The notes below the pieces were generated by a model. The model did no database searches. It saw nothing but the letters and a program-made list of their open reading frames with translations, and was not told the DNA's origin. This document shows, one piece after another, positions 37,503 through 48,591 of a stretch of 64,000 nucleotides of DNA. The position numbers and the translations under genes were made by a program. Source of the stretch: Aureimonas sp. OT7 (GTDB lineage: Bacteria > Pseudomonadota > Alphaproteobacteria > Rhizobiales > Rhizobiaceae); assembly GCF_014844055.1 (NCBI RefSeq), contig NZ_CP062167.1:3877001-3941000 (forward strand). Reading direction: 5' to 3'. Every line of letters begins with the position of its first letter. Position 1 is the stretch's first letter.

Positions 37503-38981
37503 GTGACCAGCCACATCATCCCGGTAGACAGTTTCGACTATGTTGTTTTCGGGGGCAACGGCGACCTGGCGGAGCGCAAGCTTTTGCCGGCCCTCTACCA
37601 CCGCGACCTCGACGGGCAGCTTCCCGACGATTCCCGCATCATCGGCGCATCGCGGACGTCGCTCAGCGACGAGGAATACCGCGCCTTCGCCCGCGCGGCG
37701 ATCGACCGTTTCGTTGCACCGCAGGATCATGACGAGGCCGCCATCGAACGCTTCCTCGGCCGACTCTTCTACCTGACGGTCGATGCGCGGGCCGATGGCG
37801 GCTGGAAGGAACTGAAAGCGCTGCTGGACCAGGCGCCGCCAAGCCGCATCCGCGCCTTCTACCTTGCGGTCGGGCCATCCCTGTTCGGCGATTTCGCCAT
37901 GCGCATCCGAAGCTTCGGCCTCGTCAACGACCGGACACGCCTGGTCGTCGAGAAGCCGGTCGGGCGCGACCTCGAATCGGCTCGCCAGCTGAACCGGATC
38001 ATCGGCGAGCACTTCGAGGAGCATCAGGTCTTCCGCATCGATCACTACCTCGGCAAGGAGACGGTGCAGAACCTGATGGCGCTGCGCTTTGCCAACATGC
38101 TCTACGAGCCGCTGTGGAACTCGGCCTTCGTGGACCATGTGCAGATCACGGTTGCCGAATCGGTCGGCCTCGAGGGACGGGCGGGCTATTACGACAAGGC
38201 CGGCGCCCTGCGCGACATGGTGCAGAATCACATCGTGCAGCTCATGTGCCTGGTGGCGCTGGAGCCGCCGGGCGCCATCGACGGCAATGCCCTTCGCGAC
38301 GAGAAGCTGAAAGTCCTGCGTGCTCTGAAGCCGATCGACGCGCGCAATGTCGAGCACGTCACCGTCCGTGGCCAGTACCGGTCGGGCGCCTCCAACGGCG
38401 GGCCGGCACGCAGCTATCTCGAGGATCTCGGCGAAGACTCCAGCAACACCGAGACGTTCGTCGCCATCAAGGCCGAGATCAACAATTGGCGCTGGGCCGG
38501 CGTACCCTTCTACCTGCGGACCGGAAAGCGCCTGACGCAGCGCATGAGCGAAATCGTCGTCACCTTCCGGCCCATTCCGCACAACATCTTCGGCGGCGCG
38601 GCCGGCCATGTGCAGCAGAACCAGCTGGTGCTGCGCCTGCAGCCCGACGAAGGCGTCAAGCAGTGGTTGATGATCAAGGATCCCGGCCCGGGCGGCATGC
38701 GGCTGCGCCACGTGCCGTTGGACATGAGCTTCGCCGAATCCTTCGGGGTTCGGAACCCGGACGCCTACGAGCGCCTGCTGATGGATGTCATTCGCGGCAA
38801 CCAGACGCTGTTCATGCGGCGCGACGAGGTGGAAGCTGCCTGGGAATGGGTCGGCCCCATCCTGGCCGCCTGGGAAGAGAAAGATATCCGTCCGCAAGGG
38901 TACACGGCCGGAACGTGGGGCCCCTCCGGCTCCATCGCGCTCATCGAGCGGGACGGCAGAACCTGGCACGAGCCGGAGTAG
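37503..38981 (+). CDS. zwf: glucose-6-phosphate 1-dehydrogenase
   Basis: Oxidises glucose 6-phosphate to 6-phosphogluconolactone, entry to the Entner-Doudoroff and pentose phosphate routes. The cofactor loop reads VVFGGNGDLAERKLLPALYHR, and the active-site motif RIDHYLGKETVQNL (with the substrate-binding His-Tyr-x-x-Lys) is intact. The GTG at 37503 (VTSHIIPVDSFDY) aligns with the usual N-terminus and has AGGA ~10 bases upstream; an ATG at 37449 adds 18 non-homologous residues. 492 residues. First gene of zwf-pgl-edd. Confidence 0.97.
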   Translation: MTSHIIPVDSFDYVVFGGNGDLAERKLLPALYHRDLDGQLPDDSRIIGASRTSLSDEEYRAFARAAIDRFVAPQDHDEAAIERFLGRLFYLTVDARADGGWKELKALLDQAPPSRIRAFYLAVGPSLFGDFAMRIRSFGLVNDRTRLVVEKPVGRDLESARQLNRIIGEHFEEHQVFRIDHYLGKETVQNLMALRFANMLYEPLWNSAFVDHVQITVAESVGLEGRAGYYDKAGALRDMVQNHIVQLMCLVALEPPGAIDGNALRDEKLKVLRALKPIDARNVEHVTVRGQYRSGASNGGPARSYLEDLGEDSSNTETFVAIKAEINNWRWAGVPFYLRTGKRLTQRMSEIVVTFRPIPHNIFGGAAGHVQQNQLVLRLQPDEGVKQWLMIKDPGPGGMRLRHVPLDMSFAESFGVRNPDAYERLLMDVIRGNQTLFMRRDEVEAAWEWVGPILAAWEEKDIRPQGYTAGTWGPSGSIALIERDGRTWHEPE

Positions 38982-38990
38982 GAGCGGGCC

Positions 38991-39692
38991 ATGGATCTGC
39001 GTTTCCACGAATATCCGACGCGCGAGGCCCTGGCGGAAGGGCTGGCGACGGGCCTTGCCGCCGTGCTTGCCACGGCGATCGACGCGCGGGGCGCCGCGAC
39101 GCTGGCCGTATCCGGCGGCTCGACGCCTCGTCTTCTGTTCGAGCGCCTGTCGCAGGCCGATATAGAATGGGACAGGGTATGCGTCTTCCTCGTCGATGAA
39201 CGCTGGGTGGACGAGGACAGCGATCGGTCCAACGCGCGTCTCGTCCGCAGCGGACTCCTGGTTGGCAGAGCCGCCAAGGCACGCTTTGAACCCTTTTTCG
39301 TACCGGGTCGGACCGCAGCGGAAGCCGCCCCGGACCTCTCGGAGCGGTTCGGCGCCCTCGCGCAGCCCCTCGACGCGGCCATCCTGGGCATGGGCAATGA
39401 CGGCCATACCGCATCCTTCTTTCCCGGCTCCCCGCAACTCGGCGCCGCGCTTGCACCCGCCGACGGCGCTACCGTCGTGGCCGTGGAGGCACCCGGCGCC
39501 GGGGAACCGCGCGTCACGCTGACCCTTCCCATTCTTCTGTCGGCGCATTTCCTGGCCCTGCATATCGAGGGTGAGGACAAGAGGGAAACGCTGGGGCTGG
39601 CGCTCGTCGACGGCCCGCTGGAAGACATGCCCGTCCGGGCCGTGCTGCGGCAGGACCGCCGCGACGACCTGCAGATTTTCTGGGCGCGCTGA
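38991..39692 (+). CDS. pgl: 6-phosphogluconolactonase
   Basis: Hydrolyses 6-phosphogluconolactone to 6-phosphogluconate. The NagB-like fold is marked by [16 protein letters not shown] (phosphate loop), [21 protein letters not shown], and [17 protein letters not shown]. 233 residues. Lies 9 bp after zwf, with its stop inside the ribosome site of edd, so all three enzymes are made together. Confidence 0.96.
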   Translation: MDLRFHEYPTREALAEGLATGLAAVLATAIDARGAATLAVSGGSTPRLLFERLSQADIEWDRVCVFLVDERWVDEDSDRSNARLVRSGLLVGRAAKARFEPFFVPGRTAAEAAPDLSERFGALAQPLDAAILGMGNDGHTASFFPGSPQLGAALAPADGATVVAVEAPGAGEPRVTLTLPILLSAHFLALHIEGEDKRETLGLALVDGPLEDMPVRAVLRQDRRDDLQIFWAR

Positions 39693-39702
39693 GGAGGTTC
39701 GA

Positions 39703-41520
<1,818 letters not shown>

Positions 41521-41667
41521 GCGGGCCACGACGCGCGTGCTTCTTCCTTGATCGATGGAAGCGCTCTAGAATAATGGAAGGGTGGGGCGATCTCGCATCG
41601 TCCCCGATCATTTCCTGCAATGCGCACGGAGCCGCTCGCGCCTCCGGTGCCTCGGTTCCGGAAGGCC

Positions 41668-43632
41668 ATGTTCGACACGAAGCCGCATCTGCCGCGCGGG
41701 TCGCTCCGCTCTCTCGGCATCGTCCACGACGTGCTGGTTGCGGCCTTGTCGATGGCGCTGTCGCTGGGCCTCGCCTGGAACTTCAACGCCTTCGCCGTCT
41801 ACTGGCAGCTCTGGGCCATCGTCGGCAGCTTCGCCCTGATGTCGGCCCTGATGTTTCCGTTGTTCTCCTTGAACAGCGGCGCCTGGCGCTATGCCTCGCT
41901 GCTGGACGTCGTCTCCATCGTCAAGGCCGTCACCGCCATCGTGACGATTTTCCTGTTGGGGCACTTCATCCTGTTTCGCGGCGCCTTCCTGCCGCGTTCC
42001 GCTTTGGTGATGTGCTGGTTCATCATGATCGTCGGGCTGGGCGGGCCGCGCCTGATCTACCGCCTCTCCAAGGAGCGCGGGTTCAACGAGACGGCCACAC
42101 GGCCGCTGGGCATCGGCAAGGTCGAGCATATCGTGCTCTACGGCTTCAACGACAATGCGGACCTTTTCATCCGCAACGCGCGCCGCTCCCAGCCCAATAC
42201 CCATATCGTCGCCATCCTGGACCCACGACCCAAGAACTGGCGCCGCCGGCTGCACGGAGTGCGCGTGGTGGGGGATCTGTCGTCGCTCGCCACCCTGGCT
42301 CGCAAGAACGAGCTGTCGGCCAGCCCCATCTCGCAGATCGTCGTCACGCAGACCAATTTGCCGCCTGTCGACATGTCCAACGTGGTTGAGGCGGCAGCCC
42401 CATTGAAGATCGCCGTCAAGCGCCTGCCGGACATATCGAAGGCCGGCGGCGTCGACAGCGAGGCGCCGATAGAGACGCTGCCCGTCTCGCTGGAAGACCT
42501 CCTCGGCCGCCGCGAGGTGGATCTGGAAATCCGCGAGGTTGCGCAGTTGATCAACGACCGCGCCATTGCGGTAACCGGCGCCGGCGGCAGCATCGGATCG
42601 GAACTCTGCAAACAGATCGCGGCCTTCCAGCCCAGCAAGCTGCTGCTGATCGACAGTTCCGAGTTCAATCTCTATTCCATCGGCCGCCAGCTTGCGGCCT
42701 TGTTCCCGGGCGTGGGAAGGGAAGAGCGGATCCTCGACGTCCGCATGGCCGACAGGGTTCTTGCGGCCTTCACCGCCTTCAAACCGGATGTCGTCTTCCA
42801 CGCCGCGGCGCTGAAGCATGTGCCGCTGGTGGAGCAGAACCCGGTCGAGGGCATAGAGACCAACTTGCTCGGCACGCGCAACGTCGCCGATGCCGCCCTG
42901 GCGGCCGAAGCGGCCGCCTTCGTGATGGTATCCACCGACAAGGCGGTCAACCCGGCCAATGTCATGGGCGCCACCAAGCGCGCCGCCGAGGCCTATTGCC
43001 AGGCGCTGGACCTGTCGGGCAGCGCCACGCGCTTCATGACGGTACGTTTCGGCAACGTGCTCGGCTCGGCGGGATCGGTCATTCCCCTGTTCCATTCCCA
43101 GTTGCAGCGCGGCGGACCGCTGACGGTGACGCATCCGAAGATCACCCGCTTCTTCATGACCATCCCGGAAGCCTGCCGCCTGATCCTGCATGCGGCGGGG
43201 CACGGCGTTGCCGCGCGCACGGAGCGGGGGCGGATCTTCGTCCTGGACATGGGCGAGCCCATCCTGATCACCGAACTGGCCGAGCGGCTGATCCAGCTTG
43301 CGGGCCTGCGCCCCGGCGTCGACATCGCGATCGAATATATCGGCCTGCGGCCCGGTGAGAAACTCTATGAAGAGTTGTTCGGCGATGGCGAGATCATCGA
43401 GCGGACCGGGCGCGACGGCTTGCTGGCGGCCAGCTCCCGCGTATCGGACACATCGTTCCTGAGACGCAATTTCGCGGCGCTGGAGAAGGCGATCCGCGCC
43501 AACGACGCCGGCCGCGCCATCGCTCTGCTGTCGCATATCGTGCCGGATTACCGGCCTGCGCAGGGCGAGCGCCCGGCCATTGGCGACCTGGCGGGCGTGG
43601 CGCCCTCGCTTCCGGCGCCGCCGCCATCCTGA
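41668..43632 (+). CDS. FlaA1/CapD-type membrane nucleotide-sugar 4,6-dehydratase/epimerase
   Basis: Polysaccharide-biosynthesis enzyme modifying UDP-GlcNAc-type sugars at the inner membrane. About four N-terminal helices (residues ~15-135) precede a CoA-binding-like Rossmann domain and a C-terminal extended-SDR domain with VTGAGGSIGSELCKQI, FHAAALKHVPLVEQNP, MVSTDKAVNPANVMGATKR and FGNVLGSAGSVIPLF. In this subgroup the usual catalytic Tyr of YxxxK is replaced (MGATKR), as in other CapD/WbpM proteins. Start taken at 41668 with GGAAGG nearby; 41620 is possible. 654 residues. Confidence 0.9.
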   Translation: MFDTKPHLPRGSLRSLGIVHDVLVAALSMALSLGLAWNFNAFAVYWQLWAIVGSFALMSALMFPLFSLNSGAWRYASLLDVVSIVKAVTAIVTIFLLGHFILFRGAFLPRSALVMCWFIMIVGLGGPRLIYRLSKERGFNETATRPLGIGKVEHIVLYGFNDNADLFIRNARRSQPNTHIVAILDPRPKNWRRRLHGVRVVGDLSSLATLARKNELSASPISQIVVTQTNLPPVDMSNVVEAAAPLKIAVKRLPDISKAGGVDSEAPIETLPVSLEDLLGRREVDLEIREVAQLINDRAIAVTGAGGSIGSELCKQIAAFQPSKLLLIDSSEFNLYSIGRQLAALFPGVGREERILDVRMADRVLAAFTAFKPDVVFHAAALKHVPLVEQNPVEGIETNLLGTRNVADAALAAEAAAFVMVSTDKAVNPANVMGATKRAAEAYCQALDLSGSATRFMTVRFGNVLGSAGSVIPLFHSQLQRGGPLTVTHPKITRFFMTIPEACRLILHAAGHGVAARTERGRIFVLDMGEPILITELAERLIQLAGLRPGVDIAIEYIGLRPGEKLYEELFGDGEIIERTGRDGLLAASSRVSDTSFLRRNFAALEKAIRANDAGRAIALLSHIVPDYRPAQGERPAIGDLAGVAPSLPAPPPS

Positions 43633-43641
43633 GCGGCCGGA

Positions 43642-45162
43642 TCAAAGCCGGTGCGGCCCGTTGCGCTCGTCGTGACGGCGTTGCAACTCCTCGGCACTCA
43701 TGATCCGCGCCGCGCCGCCCCCATCGAGTTCGGCCTGCCGACGTGCCGTCATGTCCCGCAATTCGCGACGCAGGCGCTCGCGGCGGCGCAATACCGCATC
43801 ATCCACCTGAGGGTCGTGGCTCCGATCCGGCGCCGCGCTGCCCTGTTCGGGCTGGCGTTCACGAACGGGCCGAGGCTCCGTCTCCGACGCGCCATCGGCC
43901 CCATGCGCCGGGCGCCGCTCGGCCGGTTCGGCCGGGGGTGCAAGCCGCAACGCATCACCGCGCCGTGCCAGATCGACCGGCGCATAGGATACGTCCGACA
44001 GGACCACCTCCGTCCGGCCGGCCCCCTGCCCTACGAGGCGCGACAGGCCAGAAACCGCCAGGATGAAAAGGCCGGCCAGGATACCGCCGGCCGCACCCAT
44101 CAGCGCGTAGGCCGCTTCCGATGGGCCGTCGCGCACGGCGGGCGGCTCGGCCGCGATCACCAAGGCAACCGGAGCGGTCGGGGCACCGCGGGCGCGTTCA
44201 TCCAGCGCCGCGCTTGCATCCGCCAGCGCGGCGCGCAGCCGAGCCACCTCCGCCGATTCCCGGACGGGGCCTGGCGCAGCCGGATCGACGGCCGCGGGCT
44301 GGGTCGCTGCGGACCTCGCCGCGTCGAGCGCCGCCTGTCTTTCCACCACATGGCGGGTGGCCTCCTGCCGCGTCGCGGCCTCGGCCGCCGCCAGCCGCCT
44401 TGCGGCCTCCACGCGACGCGGATGCCGGGGCCCATAGGTTCGGGATAGAAGACCAAGCTCCGCCGACGCCGCATCCCGCCTTTCGGACAAGGTCCGAACG
44501 CTCTCGGGCAGGTCTGCGCCGCCCGGCCCGCCATCGGCCACCTGCCGCAACGAATCCAGTTGCCGTTGCAGGCGCGACATCTCCGCATCCGGTGCATCCC
44601 GGTCGGGCTCCGGTCCGGCTGTCGGCTGCACCGCGGCAAGGGCGGTCTCGGCTTGCGCAAGGGCGGTCTGTGCAAGGCGTACGCGGCGCTCTGCTTCCCC
44701 CCGCTCCGCCGCGCGCCGGCCTTCGACGTCACGCGCCTCGCGGTCCGCGAAGGCGCGCGCGATGGCGTTGGCATCCCGGGCCGCGGCATCGGCCGAGGCG
44801 GCTTGGACGACGATATCCGCCGTCAACTCCCCTTGCGGGCTGTGGACGGCAACACGGCTGCGCAGGTCGGCGGGGGCCGGCGAAGCCGCGGCCAGGACGT
44901 CATCCCCCGCGATCCGCGCCAGCTTGCCACGAAGCCGCGGCATCAGGATCGCATCGTCGCCCCCTTCTGCCGGGCGATAGGCATCCGGCTCCAGCGCGAT
45001 GCGCGCAACCGCCGAATAGACCGGATCGGACAGCCGGTCGACGGCGACGCCCGCCACCGCTCCCAGTGCGGCGGCGACAAGCAGAACCACACCCCAGCGC
45101 AATGCGGCGGGCGGGCGCTTCCGCGCTGGACCGTCGGGTAGCGGCCGGGTGATGCGGGGCAT
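43642..45162 (-). CDS. Wzz-like chain-length determinant / GNVR-domain membrane protein
   Basis: Architecture of a polysaccharide co-polymerase: an N-terminal helix (ALRWGVVLLVAAALGAVAGVAV, residues ~21-42), a large Ala/Arg-rich coiled-coil periplasmic region with a GNVR-like stretch (LLSRTYGPRHPRRVEAARRL), and a second helix near residue 360 (LMGAAGGILAGLFILAVSGL). The C-terminal ~130 residues are cytoplasmic, low-complexity and charged, without Walker motifs, so no BY-kinase domain. Convergent with the CapD-type gene, 9 bp apart. Function inferred from layout; 506 residues. Confidence 0.72.
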   Translation of the reverse strand: MPRITRPLPDGPARKRPPAALRWGVVLLVAAALGAVAGVAVDRLSDPVYSAVARIALEPDAYRPAEGGDDAILMPRLRGKLARIAGDDVLAAASPAPADLRSRVAVHSPQGELTADIVVQAASADAAARDANAIARAFADREARDVEGRRAAERGEAERRVRLAQTALAQAETALAAVQPTAGPEPDRDAPDAEMSRLQRQLDSLRQVADGGPGGADLPESVRTLSERRDAASAELGLLSRTYGPRHPRRVEAARRLAAAEAATRQEATRHVVERQAALDAARSAATQPAAVDPAAPGPVRESAEVARLRAALADASAALDERARGAPTAPVALVIAAEPPAVRDGPSEAAYALMGAAGGILAGLFILAVSGLSRLVGQGAGRTEVVLSDVSYAPVDLARRGDALRLAPPAEPAERRPAHGADGASETEPRPVRERQPEQGSAAPDRSHDPQVDDAVLRRRERLRRELRDMTARRQAELDGGGAARIMSAEELQRRHDERNGPHRL

Positions 45163-45227
45163 GAAGCGGGTCCTGGATGATGCGGCGCGTGCAGCCTTGA
45201 GTGTCGCCGAACATGGCAAACAAACAT

Positions 45228-46223
45228 TTAAACCTGCGGTTGCCGCCTGTCACCTGTCGCCACGGTGCGGCCGGCCATCGGGGCAAGGGCCGGGATGATC
45301 GGCTGCGACAAGCTTGCACGCCACGTACCGTCGCCGACAAGCCGCGCGATCACATCGCCGAGCGCCCGCGCCACGGCTTCGCTGCCTCGTGGGTTGACGG
45401 TGCGTTGCGATACGACAACCGACAGCCGCCACGACGGTGTCGGATCGACGATGTCCAGCGCAACCATCTCACCGCGCGCGAGCTCATCCAGGAAGGCGAA
45501 ATGCGGCATGATCGCACCGAACCCTTCGGAGGTGACCAGCCGGGCTATGGCGGGCAGGCTGTCGCAATCCAGTGCATCCACGGTCATGCCACGCCGCGCC
45601 GCCAGCCGCTCGACGACGGTTCGCAGCGCATGCGGGCGGCCCGGCAGAACGAGCGGCATGTCGAACACGCGGTCGAAGGCAAGCTGACGACGCCGTCCCC
45701 ATGGATGTCGCGAGGATACGAACAGGCACAGATCCTCCACGACCATCTCCGTCCAGGCGACATCCTCATAGGCCCGGTGATCGTAAAGCAGCGCGACATC
45801 CAGCCGGCCGCCCTGGACGAAATCGTCGAGATAGCCCGACATGGCCTCGACGATATGAAGCTCGATATCGGGCGCGCGCACCGCAAGTTCACGGAACAGC
45901 GGCAGCGACAGGTTGCGCGCCGCCGATGTCGGCAGGCCGACGGATATTCGGCCGCGTGGATGGCCCTTGCGGGCATGCATGACCTCTCTTGCGCGCTCGA
46001 CACCCGACAGGATGCGCCGCGCATGGTCGTAGAACTGCTGGCCGAGTTCCGTTAGCGCGACGCCGCGGGCGTGGCGGGACAGAAGCTCGACGCCGAGTTC
46101 GTCCTCCAGGTTTCGGATCTGCTGGCTGAGCGAGGGTTGGGAAATGCGGAGGGTTTCCGCCGCGCGGGAAAAGGTGCCGCTGTCGGCAATCGCGACGAAA
46201 TATCTGAGCTGCCGGAAGTCCAT
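45228..46223 (-). CDS. LysR family transcriptional regulator, Nac-like
   Basis: N-terminal winged helix with the LysR signature (MDFRQLRYFVAIADSGTFSR, then AAETLRISQPSLSQQI) and a C-terminal effector domain. The first 65 residues resemble the Nac/Cbl group. 331 residues from the ATG at 46223. It is divergent from the ABC transporter operon and so is its probable regulator; a palindrome with ATA-N9-TAT symmetry lies in the shared spacer. Confidence 0.92.
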   Translation of the reverse strand: MDFRQLRYFVAIADSGTFSRAAETLRISQPSLSQQIRNLEDELGVELLSRHARGVALTELGQQFYDHARRILSGVERAREVMHARKGHPRGRISVGLPTSAARNLSLPLFRELAVRAPDIELHIVEAMSGYLDDFVQGGRLDVALLYDHRAYEDVAWTEMVVEDLCLFVSSRHPWGRRRQLAFDRVFDMPLVLPGRPHALRTVVERLAARRGMTVDALDCDSLPAIARLVTSEGFGAIMPHFAFLDELARGEMVALDIVDPTPSWRLSVVVSQRTVNPRGSEAVARALGDVIARLVGDGTWRASLSQPIIPALAPMAGRTVATGDRRQPQV

Positions 46224-46580
46224 CGGCCTCGACCTGGGTTTGGACCTACCTATGGTTACTATTCGATCATCTGTCAAGTTGCACAAAAAATAATCATATG
46301 CTGTGTACGGGAGCAGACAATGCCGCTTTCAGGGCGACCGGAAGGAGAATAAGTGCCGTTCCGCTAGGCACAGGAGCGTAAATATCTGCCGCAATTCAAT
46401 GCAGGTCGCTGCAACAATCGGATACTATCAATAGATTCAGCGAAGTCGGGCGACGCAAAGCCGCCCACTCTGCATTCCCATAGGAGTATCCTATGGGTAG
46501 TGATCGGTTTTTCGTCTTTCCGTTTCAAGAGACGGTCATGCACAGTCGTGGCACGACATTTGAGCCACGAAGGTCTTTTC
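46224..46580. promoter_or_regulatory. divergent control region, lysR / ABC transporter operon
   Basis: 357 bp with no supported gene, moderately AT-rich. The main feature is the perfect palindrome at 46477-46497. Several T-N11-A motifs occur near the lysR start (around 46252-46275), where autoregulation would be expected. No clear sigma-70 pair was found. Confidence 0.6.
46477..46497. promoter_or_regulatory. perfect palindrome, candidate LysR/Nac-type operator
   Basis: Arms CCCATAGGA and TCCTATGGG around a GTA centre: 9-bp perfect inverted repeat. The inner part fits both T-N11-A (LysR general) and ATA-N9-TAT (the pattern known for Nac). It lies 84 bp upstream of the transporter start. Regulator assignment is inference from the adjacent divergent lysR gene. 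Confidence 0.65.
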
Positions 46581-47729
46581 ATGAGCCGCTTCCTGATCCG
46601 CGACCCACGCGAGCTTTTTCTTCGTCCGACGCGCAGAACCGTCCTTCAGGGTGCGGGCGCGCTGGCCGGCGCGACAGCGCTCGGCCTCGGCACCGGCGCA
46701 TCGATGGCGCAGGACAACGTGCTCAACATCCTCACCTGGCCGGGCCATGGCGATCCCGCCTTCGTCAAGCCGTTCGAGGACGAGTACGGCGTCAAGGTGG
46801 TGGCCAAGGAGTATGTAGGCGGAGAACCGATGCTGGCGCTGATGAACCAGTCGCCTCCCGGCTCCTTCGACGTCGTGCTTGCGGATGCCGAGTACATCGG
46901 CATGCTGCAGGATGGCGGCTTCATCGACGCGCTGGACCCGGCCGATTACCCGCTGGCCGACTATTGGCCGGAGTTCCAGAAGTTCCCGCTGCATTGGGTC
47001 GGCGACGAGCTCTATTCCGTCATGATCCGCTTCGGCTATCTGGGCCTGGCCTACCGCACGGATATGCTGGCGCCGGAAGACGTTACCTCCTACGAGGCGC
47101 TGTGGAACGAGAAGGTGAAGGGCAAGGTCGGCTTCTTCGACTGGTACCTGCCCACCATGGGCTGCCTGAGCCTCTATGACGGCAACGCCTCGCCCTTCGA
47201 CATCGACGACACGGCTTACGAAAAGCTGAGCGAAACGCTCTTCTCCCTGCGGCCGCAGACCAGCGGCTTCTATTCCATGGCAGACCAGTTCGCCATGCTG
47301 ACCAACGGAACAGCCGCCGTCATCCCCGGCATCGGCGACTGGGTCGTGCTGCTGCTGCAGAACGAGGGCGTGCCCGTGGACGCGGTCGTGCCCGAGCAGG
47401 GCGGCATCCAGTGGACGGAATCCATGTCCATCGTCTCCAGCTCCACCAAAAAGGATCTGGCCAAGAAGTTCATCCAGTATGCCAGCTCGCCCGAGGGCCA
47501 GTTCCGCTCCGCACGCCTGCCGGCCTATTGGGCATCCATCCCCAACAAGAAGGGCTGGGAGATGATGAACGCCGAGGCGCCCGAGGACGCGGTCAAGCTG
47601 CGCCACACCTTCGATGCCCGCAACGTCATGGACGAGTACAAGGAAGGCAAGATCCACATCCGCCAGACGCCGGTGCAGCAGGATATCGAGACCTGGAACG
47701 ACACCTGGTCCGAATTCAAGGCGATGTGA
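46581..47729 (+). CDS. ABC transporter substrate-binding protein, spermidine/putrescine (PotD) type
   Basis: Periplasmic binding protein of the polyamine/cationic solute group. A Tat-type signal is visible: RRTVLQGAGALAGATALG beginning at Arg18-Arg19, cleavage near residue 43 after ASMA. The mature start VLNILTWPGHGDPAFVKPFE is typical of PotD-like folds. The ATG at 46581 (MSRFLIRDPREL) is preferred over 46500. First gene of a five- or six-gene operon with two permeases, an ATPase and two hydrolases. Substrate is probably a cationic or cyclic amidine compound given the creatininase downstream. 382 residues. Confidence 0.9.
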   Translation: MSRFLIRDPRELFLRPTRRTVLQGAGALAGATALGLGTGASMAQDNVLNILTWPGHGDPAFVKPFEDEYGVKVVAKEYVGGEPMLALMNQSPPGSFDVVLADAEYIGMLQDGGFIDALDPADYPLADYWPEFQKFPLHWVGDELYSVMIRFGYLGLAYRTDMLAPEDVTSYEALWNEKVKGKVGFFDWYLPTMGCLSLYDGNASPFDIDDTAYEKLSETLFSLRPQTSGFYSMADQFAMLTNGTAAVIPGIGDWVVLLLQNEGVPVDAVVPEQGGIQWTESMSIVSSSTKKDLAKKFIQYASSPEGQFRSARLPAYWASIPNKKGWEMMNAEAPEDAVKLRHTFDARNVMDEYKEGKIHIRQTPVQQDIETWNDTWSEFKAM

Positions 47730-47745
47730 CGAAGCGTCTTCCGGC

Positions 47746-48591
47746 ATGACGGTGCGTCGCTCCCGCTTCGGCCTCGTTCTCGGCCTGCCAATGTTCCTGT
47801 GGCAGGCCGCGTTCTTCGTGGCTCCGCTTCTCTTCCTCGTCGCGATGACGTTCTGGTCCGTCCGCAACTTCCGCCTGCGGCCCGATTTCACGCTCGCCAA
47901 CTGGGAGGCCGTGCTTTCGGCCGGCTTCTTCCAGAATGCCTTCGTCCATACCTTCGTATTGTCGTCGCTTGCCGCGCTCTGCGTCAGCCTCCTCGCCTTC
48001 CCGGTATCCTATGCCCTGGCATTCAAGGCGCCGTCACGCTGGCGCCTGCTTCTGGCCGGCCTGCTTCTGGTGCCCTTCTTCACCAGTTTCCCCGTCCGCA
48101 TCTACTCGATGCAGATCTTCTTCAGCCCGTCCGGGATCATTCATGCGCTCGTCTCGCCATTCGGCCTGACCGCACCTTCCATCCTGAATACACCCACCGG
48201 CACCTTCATCGGCTATCTGACCCTCACCGCGCCGCTGGTCATCCTATTGCAGACGATCGCGCTGGGCGCAGTCGACAGAACCCTGGTGCAGGCCGCGCAC
48301 AATCTCGGCTGTGGCCGGATGGCGACCGTGTTTCGCATCGTCGTGCCTTCGGCGCGGGTGGGGCTGGTGCTTGCCGCCGCCTTCGCCTTCATCCTCTGCT
48401 TCGGGGATTACATCAGCCCGCAGTTCCTGGGCGGGTCCAACCCGCCGACGCTGTCCATCCTGATCGCCGACCAGGTGAAATCCGGCAATCACTGGCCGCG
48501 TGCATCGGTCGTCGCCGTCGTGATGATCGTGACCCTCACCGCCGTTCTCGGCATCCTGATGAAGCTTGCCTATGGGCGGCGCCCGTCATGA
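47746..48591 (+). CDS. ABC transporter permease, PotB type
   Basis: Inner-membrane subunit with six predicted helices, from WQAAFFVAPLLFLVAMTFW to the C-terminal VVMIVTLTAVLGILMKLAY. The coupling (EAA-like) loop is QAAHNLGCGRMATVFRIVVP. 281 residues. The binding-protein stop is 16 bp upstream, and the next permease overlaps its end by 4 bp. Confidence 0.92.
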   Translation: MTVRRSRFGLVLGLPMFLWQAAFFVAPLLFLVAMTFWSVRNFRLRPDFTLANWEAVLSAGFFQNAFVHTFVLSSLAALCVSLLAFPVSYALAFKAPSRWRLLLAGLLLVPFFTSFPVRIYSMQIFFSPSGIIHALVSPFGLTAPSILNTPTGTFIGYLTLTAPLVILLQTIALGAVDRTLVQAAHNLGCGRMATVFRIVVPSARVGLVLAAAFAFILCFGDYISPQFLGGSNPPTLSILIADQVKSGNHWPRASVVAVVMIVTLTAVLGILMKLAYGRRPS

